Shown here in pieces: positions 61,330 to 64,000 of a stretch of 64,000 nt of DNA. Position numbers and translations under genes: made by a program. The notes below the pieces were generated by a model, which made no database searches, was not told the DNA's origin, and saw only the letters and a program-made list of their open reading frames with translations. Position 1 is the first letter of the stretch. The number at the start of each line of letters is the position of its first letter. The stretch comes from Candidatus Bathyarchaeia archaeon (GTDB taxonomy: Archaea > Thermoproteota > Bathyarchaeia > Hecatellales > Hecatellaceae): assembly GCA_038883335.1 (NCBI GenBank), contig JAVZMI010000002.1, positions 105,907 to 169,906 of the forward strand, written 5' to 3'.

Positions 61330-62127
61330 TTAGAAGATGCTCCTTACGAAGCCGCCGTCCACGTGGATGTTAGCTCCGGTGATGTAACTAGCCCTCTGGG
61401 AGACTAGGAACACGACCAGGTCGGCTATCTCCTCAGGTTTAGCCATCCTGCCCAATGGTATGCGGCTTTCAAGTGCCTTGTAGACGGCTTCATAAGTCTC
61501 CCCTGTCAATTGAGACTCAGCTCTCAAGACCTCCTCAGCCCGCTCAGTCAAGGTGTAGCCTTGGCTAACCCCATTCACCAGTATTCCATATTTTGCTAAT
61601 TCGAGTGATAGTGTCTTTGTCAGGCCCACTAGGGCTAATCTCAGAGCGTTAGATAAGGCGAAGTTCTCTAAGGGCTGTTTAACCGTGAAGGAAGTCAGAT
61701 TTACTATTCGCCCCCACCTCCTCGCCTGCATGTAGGGTATCACTTCCCTCGAGAACCTCACAGCACTCATGAATATGAGGTCGAACGCCTTCTGCCATGC
61801 GTCATCATCGAAGCTGAGAAATGGCCCAACTGGAGGACCACCACAGTTATTTATGAGGATGTTCACTGTGCCAAAACGGTTTACCGCCGATTCTACAACC
61901 CTCTTAATGTCTTCTGCTTTGGTGATGTCTGCGGGGACAGCAAGCGCGTCGACTCCTCGCCCGGCATAGGTTTGAATCTCGTCTAGCGCCTTATTTAAAC
62001 TCTTTTGATTTCTAGAGCAGAGAACGAGATCTACGCCCTCCATTGCGAGGCGAACTGCAATAGCCCTGCCTATGCCTTTACTTGAGGCTGCCACAATTGC
62101 CTTCATGCCTTGGATGCCAAGATCCAT
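61330..62127 (-). CDS. SDR-family protein lacking the usual catalytic YxxxK
   Basis: The 265-residue Rossmann protein has ASSKGIGRAIAVRLA (about residues 11-25), NNCGGPPVGPF and VSQGYTLTERAEE. At the active site, Ser of LTSF remains, but the Tyr-x-x-x-Lys is replaced by ALSNALR. A known SDR subgroup shares this replacement and has unclear activity. It resembles ketoacyl reductases in length. ATG 62127 is used. Confidence 0.88.
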   Translation of the reverse strand: MDLGIQGMKAIVAASSKGIGRAIAVRLAMEGVDLVLCSRNQKSLNKALDEIQTYAGRGVDALAVPADITKAEDIKRVVESAVNRFGTVNILINNCGGPPVGPFLSFDDDAWQKAFDLIFMSAVRFSREVIPYMQARRWGRIVNLTSFTVKQPLENFALSNALRLALVGLTKTLSLELAKYGILVNGVSQGYTLTERAEEVLRAESQLTGETYEAVYKALESRIPLGRMAKPEEIADLVVFLVSQRASYITGANIHVDGGFVRSIF

Positions 62128-62300
62128 GCCAACCATCCTCCAATCTCTGCCGGATTTTTACTTATTTTTTATTTTGACCACTTAAGAATTTCTCCCTTAC
62201 GGGATTTGAGGAGACCTGCTGATCTTTAAAACCAAGTTCCCCTCAGCAACCATATGCCCCGCCTCTTGCATCGCGACGAATATTAGGAGTTTATGACCGT

Positions 62301-63455
62301 TTACGTAAGGGGCTTTGAGATGAAGTTTGGCATAGGCTTCTCTGCTACCGCGGTTCTGAATTTGACAGCCTGCATGAGGTCACTCCTAGTCACGATCCCG
62401 ACCACCTTTTCTTCCTCCAACACTGGGAGACGCCCGACCATAGCCCGCGACATCTTTATCATCGCCTCTATCGCCGGCTCACCGGGTTTTACGTAAACCA
62501 GCCTCTCAGCTGGAGTCATTATGGCGTTTACTGGCGTAACATTCCACTTCTCTCTGGGAAGCTTTTGAAGGTCGTGGAGTGTCACAATCCCTTTTATCTT
62601 GCCGTCCTTGACTGTAGGAAAGCCTTGGTGCTTATGTTTGGAGAAATATTCGCTGACGGCTTCAGCCACTGTCATGTCTGGGTCTATGGTGATCACTTGA
62701 GAGCTCATTATATCTTTTACATTCACATCTGCAAGGGCTTGGCTGACTACAGTCTGCCGGAGGCTTGCCTCAGCACCACTCTTTAGGAACAACCCGATAA
62801 ACATAAGCCAGAGCCCACCCATCCACGCACCTATGAATATTAAGAAGAAGCCAGCAAATATCAGAGCGTAAGCAAAACCGACCCCAACATGGGTTGAGAT
62901 CTTTGTAGCTTCGACTAGGTCGTTCTTCCGTCCCCATAAAAATGCACGAAGAATCCTGCCTCCATCGAGGGGGAAGGCGGGTATAAGATTGAAAACACCC
63001 AAGATAAGGTTCACAAAGGATCCATAAAACAGCGGCGCTGCGACCAATGCGCCTAACCTAAAAGTAATCGCGAAGAACCACGCAACACCAAATACCACCG
63101 CCAACACGAAGCTGGAAAGGGGACCCACAAGTGACAGCTTAAACTCCACCGAGGGGCTCTGAGGTTCTTCGGCGATCTGAGATACACCACCAAAGACGAA
63201 TAGGGTTATACTCGGAACCTGGATTCCGTTGCGTAGAGCTATGTAGGAGTGAGCGAGTTCATGTAATAGTACGGAGGCGAAGAGAATAATTGCTGAGAGA
63301 GCCCCTAAAGCCCAGTAAATGATGACGGAAAGCCCGGGATATTGGACGGGCAAAGAGAGCGTTGCCAGCGACCAAGTGACGAGTAGGAATATGACGAACC
63401 AAGTGTAGTGCAGCTTAATCTCTATTCCTATTACCTTGCCTAAAGTTAGAGACAA
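62301..63455 (-). CDS. Site-2 protease family (M50) with a C-terminal CBS pair
   Basis: An intramembrane metalloprotease: five or six helices in residues 10-215, with metal motif LLHELAHSYIAL (about residues 63-74) and the second ligand in NLIPAFPLDGGRILRA (about 155-170). Residues 245-365 are two CBS domains (MSSQVITIDPD; MTPAERLVYVKPG), likely sensing adenine nucleotides. Related archaeal proteins cut regulatory or stress-related membrane proteins. TTG start with GGAGGT. Confidence 0.93.
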   Translation of the reverse strand: MSLTLGKVIGIEIKLHYTWFVIFLLVTWSLATLSLPVQYPGLSVIIYWALGALSAIILFASVLLHELAHSYIALRNGIQVPSITLFVFGGVSQIAEEPQSPSVEFKLSLVGPLSSFVLAVVFGVAWFFAITFRLGALVAAPLFYGSFVNLILGVFNLIPAFPLDGGRILRAFLWGRKNDLVEATKISTHVGVGFAYALIFAGFFLIFIGAWMGGLWLMFIGLFLKSGAEASLRQTVVSQALADVNVKDIMSSQVITIDPDMTVAEAVSEYFSKHKHQGFPTVKDGKIKGIVTLHDLQKLPREKWNVTPVNAIMTPAERLVYVKPGEPAIEAMIKMSRAMVGRLPVLEEEKVVGIVTRSDLMQAVKFRTAVAEKPMPNFISKPLT

Positions 63456-63920
63456 AACACAACCTCCATGATGGTTAATATAGAAATATACGCATCAGCT
63501 ATCTTTACCTTTCTCCAGCTTACCCGTTCTATTTTCGAGTACTGAAGTGGGAAAATGGTTTTCTGGGCGGGAAGGTAGTATATTTGCTTAGTATATTTGT
63601 GTGTTACAGCAAGTTGCGCATTTTTAATGTGGGAGATGAGACATTCTAATGGCACAGTAATTAACAGCATTATGTTGATTTTAAAACGAAATCGTCTAGG
63701 ATCTTTTCTAATATAAGCATTAATATGTTAATTTATAGCAAACAAAAGAAAGTTCCAAGGAAATTAAGAAAATTCCATTCATATATATAATAATATGGAA
63801 AAATTTCAGTTTTCTATATATAGAAAACTAATTTTAACATGAAATTTGATACGAAATAATTAGTGAAATTTAATGAAAGATATTTAGGGTCTAAAAAGTA
63901 TTCTTATATGGTTGAAAACC
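63456..63920. other. Intergenic region, A/T-rich
   Basis: No gene is seen. The stretch 63700-63880 is strongly A/T-rich, with several ATATA and TATATA elements, and may hold the promoter of the last gene. A minus-strand frame at 63446-63670 has no support. Confidence 0.4.
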
Positions 63921-64000
63921 ATGTCGTCTATGATACCTGATTTTTCTTCTAAAGAAAGGATAAAGAAAAAAGGCCAGCTCATCAAGCTTGATGACGGTTC
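63921..64000 (+). CDS. Start of an unidentified gene, cut by the window edge
   Basis: An ATG at 63921 opens a frame to the last base: SSMIPDFSSKERIKKKGQ then LIKLDDG. The upstream 200 bases are A/T-rich, as expected for a promoter. About 26 residues are visible, too few to name a family. Confidence 0.4.
   Translation, partial: MSSMIPDFSSKERIKKKGQLIKLDDG

Noticed and set aside
63446..63670. Minus-strand frame overlapping the start of the site-2 protease gene
   Set aside because: No family resemblance; it lies in the leader of the protease gene, whose own start has a strong GGAGGT site.
1..64000. tRNA, rRNA, CRISPR arrays, insertion sequences
   Set aside because: Looked for T-loop sequences, regular direct repeats with spacers, and transposase motifs in all gaps; none was convincing by eye.

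Overview
The window is a 64 kb piece of an archaeal chromosome. Archaeal hallmarks are everywhere: transcription factor E, MBF1, RNA polymerase subunit F (Rpb4), NAC, SRP54, aCPSF1, a proteasome beta subunit, Trm56, Pus10, L21e, RtcB, SepF and the archaeal-type CoA pathway. TATA boxes lie about 25 bases before expected transcript starts, and GTG and TTG starts are common. Ftr with a CooC-type ATPase, a beta-RFAP synthase, a Nitrosopumilus-like OMP decarboxylase motif and thaumarchaeal-style S-layer repeats suggest a TACK archaeon with tetrahydromethanopterin C1 metabolism, perhaps a Bathyarchaeia-like lineage. The lineage is an inference. I see no tRNA, rRNA, CRISPR array or insertion sequence.

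Layout. 1-7.7 kb: end of an ABC ATPase gene, a decayed methyltransferase gene, a luciferase-like oxidoreductase, a DUF885 peptidase-like protein, pyrF-pyrE and a B12-binding radical SAM protein. 7.8-14.3 kb, mostly minus strand: an information-processing cluster (MBF1, HflX, Trm56, TFE, HD, DUF2110), a PUA protein, NAC, a lone A-type ATPase subunit D and a SWIM protein. 14.3-23.2 kb: two metallophosphoesterases, CooC-like ATPase, Ftr, SepF, aCPSF1, proteasome beta, UPF0179, FKBP and a CBS protein. 23.3-29.6 kb: a six-gene operon for CoA synthesis (pantoate kinase, phosphopantothenate synthetase, aspartate/tyrosine decarboxylase, an HPS-RraA fusion, ketopantoate reductase, CoaBC). 29.6-35.5 kb: class V aminotransferase, SAM hydrolase, NadM, PEBP protein, beta-RFAP synthase, DUF1464. 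35.7-41.4 kb: SRP54, Pus10, L21e, Rpb4, DUF655, KsgA and a HemK-like methyltransferase. 41.3-48.6 kb: two PAC2 genes, RtcB, Nudix, DUF131 proteins, thioredoxin reductase, an ornithine cyclodeaminase-family protein and a YkgJ-like protein. 48.9-56.1 kb: a probable S-layer locus with one giant repeat protein, two smaller membrane-anchored relatives and an anchored beta-propeller. 56.5-64 kb: phosphohexomutase, DUF362, FAH-family protein, flavodiiron protein, an atypical SDR, a site-2 protease and the start of one more gene.

Most notable: (i) the CoA operon carries an HPS-RraA aldolase fusion and no panB, so the fusion may supply formaldehyde or act in the ketopantoate step; (ii) the cell-surface locus looks like a SlaA/SlaB-type canopy-and-stalk system; (iii) two tandem PAC2 genes are joined by an open -1 frame at a run of eight C, and the second has no ordinary start codon where its conserved domain begins; (iv) two decayed or frameshifted genes are recognisable at 0.5-0.95 kb and 48.7-48.9 kb.
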